Positions 6,104 through 6,711 of a stretch of DNA of 6,711 nucleotides are shown one piece after another (position 1 is the first letter of the stretch; each line of letters begins with the position of its first letter). The notes beneath the pieces were generated by a model that was given only the letters and a program-made list of their open reading frames with translations, was not told the origin of the DNA and searched no databases. Source of the DNA: Firmicutes bacterium UBA5301 (GTDB taxonomy: Bacteria > Bacillota > UBA5301). A program made the translations under genes and the position numbers. The stretch spans positions 520-7,230 of the forward strand of contig DHRX01000170.1 in the NCBI GenBank assembly GCA_002408345.1, in the 5' to 3' direction.

Positions 6104-6711
6104 TCACTTAGTCCCAAAGAGTCGATCGCCAGCATCCCCTAATCCAGGAACAATGTAACCATGTTCATTAAGCCTTTCGTCAATAGCGGCTACATAAACG
6201 TCTACATCTGGATGGTTATTGGTAAATAAATTAACACCTTCTGGAGCAGCAATCAAACACATCAACTTAATGCTAGTTGCCCCCCGTTCTTTCAGAAAAT
6301 CTACGGCGGCACTGGCTGACCCACCGGTAGCCAGCATAGGATCGATTACGATTATCTCCCGTTCTTCGATATCACCCGGTAACTTGGCATAGTAAGATAC
6401 CGGTTGGAGCGATTCTGGGTCACGATAGAGGCCAATATGACCAACCCGAGCATGGGGAATCAGCTTTAAAATACCATCGACCATACCTAAACCTGCCCGA
6501 AGGATGGGAACCACAGCTAACTTTTTCCCAGAAATAGTCTGACAACGGGCCTGTCCTACCGGGGTTTGTACTACCACCTCTTCTAAGGTAGTATTACGAG
6601 TAACTTCATAGGCCATTAAAGTCGCTACTTCATCTACTAATTCCCGGAACTCTTTAGGACCGGTGTTTACATCACGAATAAATGTCAACTTGTGCTGAAT
6701 TAAAGGGTGAT
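6104..6711 (-). CDS. upp: Uracil phosphoribosyltransferase, Upp (5' end beyond window)
   Basis: Upp converts uracil and PRPP to UMP and pyrophosphate, the main uracil salvage step. The visible part is 201 codons plus two bases, and reads HPLIQHKLTFIRD at the right edge, which is the family's conserved N-terminal segment; the two extra bases (AT) fit the usual Asp codon before it. About eight residues including the start lie outside, so the full protein would be about 209 residues like B. subtilis Upp. A TTG at 6688 could be mistaken for a start but encodes the conserved Leu before TFIRD. Visible motifs are VVPILRAGLGMVDG, the PRPP loop VIDPMLATGGS, and the uracil-binding C-terminus GYIVPGLGDAGDRLFGTK. 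It is followed by comEB after one base. In many Bacillota upp follows glyA and precedes the ATP synthase operon; here comEB and wall genes follow. Confidence 0.97.
   Translation of the reverse strand, partial: HPLIQHKLTFIRDVNTGPKEFRELVDEVATLMAYEVTRNTTLEEVVVQTPVGQARCQTISGKKLAVVPILRAGLGMVDGILKLIPHARVGHIGLYRDPESLQPVSYYAKLPGDIEEREIIVIDPMLATGGSASAAVDFLKERGATSIKLMCLIAAPEGVNLFTNNHPDVDVYVAAIDERLNEHGYIVPGLGDAGDRLFGTK

Noticed and set aside
1..6711. Frequent CTAG and CCGGT words across the window
   Set aside because: CTAG is rare in many bacteria but appears here at roughly the random expectation by eye, and CCGGT seems to follow codon choice. They have no regular spacing and no repeat structure.
1..6711. 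Mobile element, CRISPR array, tRNA or rRNA genes
   Set aside because: I saw no transposase, terminal repeats, regularly spaced repeats, or tRNA/rRNA-like sequence; genes are tightly packed and intact throughout.

Overview
The window is one strand of a conserved chromosomal block from an endospore-forming member of the Bacillota, probably a Clostridia or Peptococcaceae-type lineage. All eight recognisable genes lie on the minus strand, so transcription runs from right to left. The taxonomic view rests on three things: sporulation genes (spoIID and the start of a probable spoIIQ-type gene), the ywmB-murA-spoIID order known from Bacillus subtilis, and strong purine-rich Shine-Dalgarno (SD) sites with some GTG starts. 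I cannot name a genus.

In transcription order the layout is: upp (uracil phosphoribosyltransferase, cut at its 5' end by the right edge); comEB-type dCMP deaminase, starting 1 base after the upp stop; a 67-base gap with a good sigma-A promoter and a large SD; wecA/tagO (polyprenyl-phosphate GlcNAc-1-phosphate transferase); wecB/mnaA (UDP-GlcNAc 2-epimerase), overlapping wecA by 11 bases; a 68-base gap; a ywmB-like secreted protein; murA; a 65-base intergenic leader; spoIID; and the first 45 codons of a membrane-anchored protein in the spoIIQ position, cut by the left edge. No stretch over 300 bases lacks a gene.

The genes form three groups. upp and comEB salvage pyrimidines (uracil to UMP, dCMP to dUMP). 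wecA and wecB supply lipid-linked GlcNAc and UDP-ManNAc for a cell-wall glycopolymer, and murA commits UDP-GlcNAc to peptidoglycan. spoIID and the following gene belong to engulfment during sporulation.

I found no undescribed multi-gene system; most of the window is ordinary housekeeping sequence. The best new lead is the murA-spoIID intergenic region. It can fold so that the spoIID SD is paired in a read-through transcript from murA, while a candidate sigma-E promoter in the same region would start transcription inside the structure and leave the SD free. The second lead is the lack of the ATP synthase operon that lies between upp and ywmB in Bacillus. Several gene starts are corrected here from SD position and family alignment: spoIID, murA, wecB, wecA and comEB are shorter than their longest open frames, and upp is longer.
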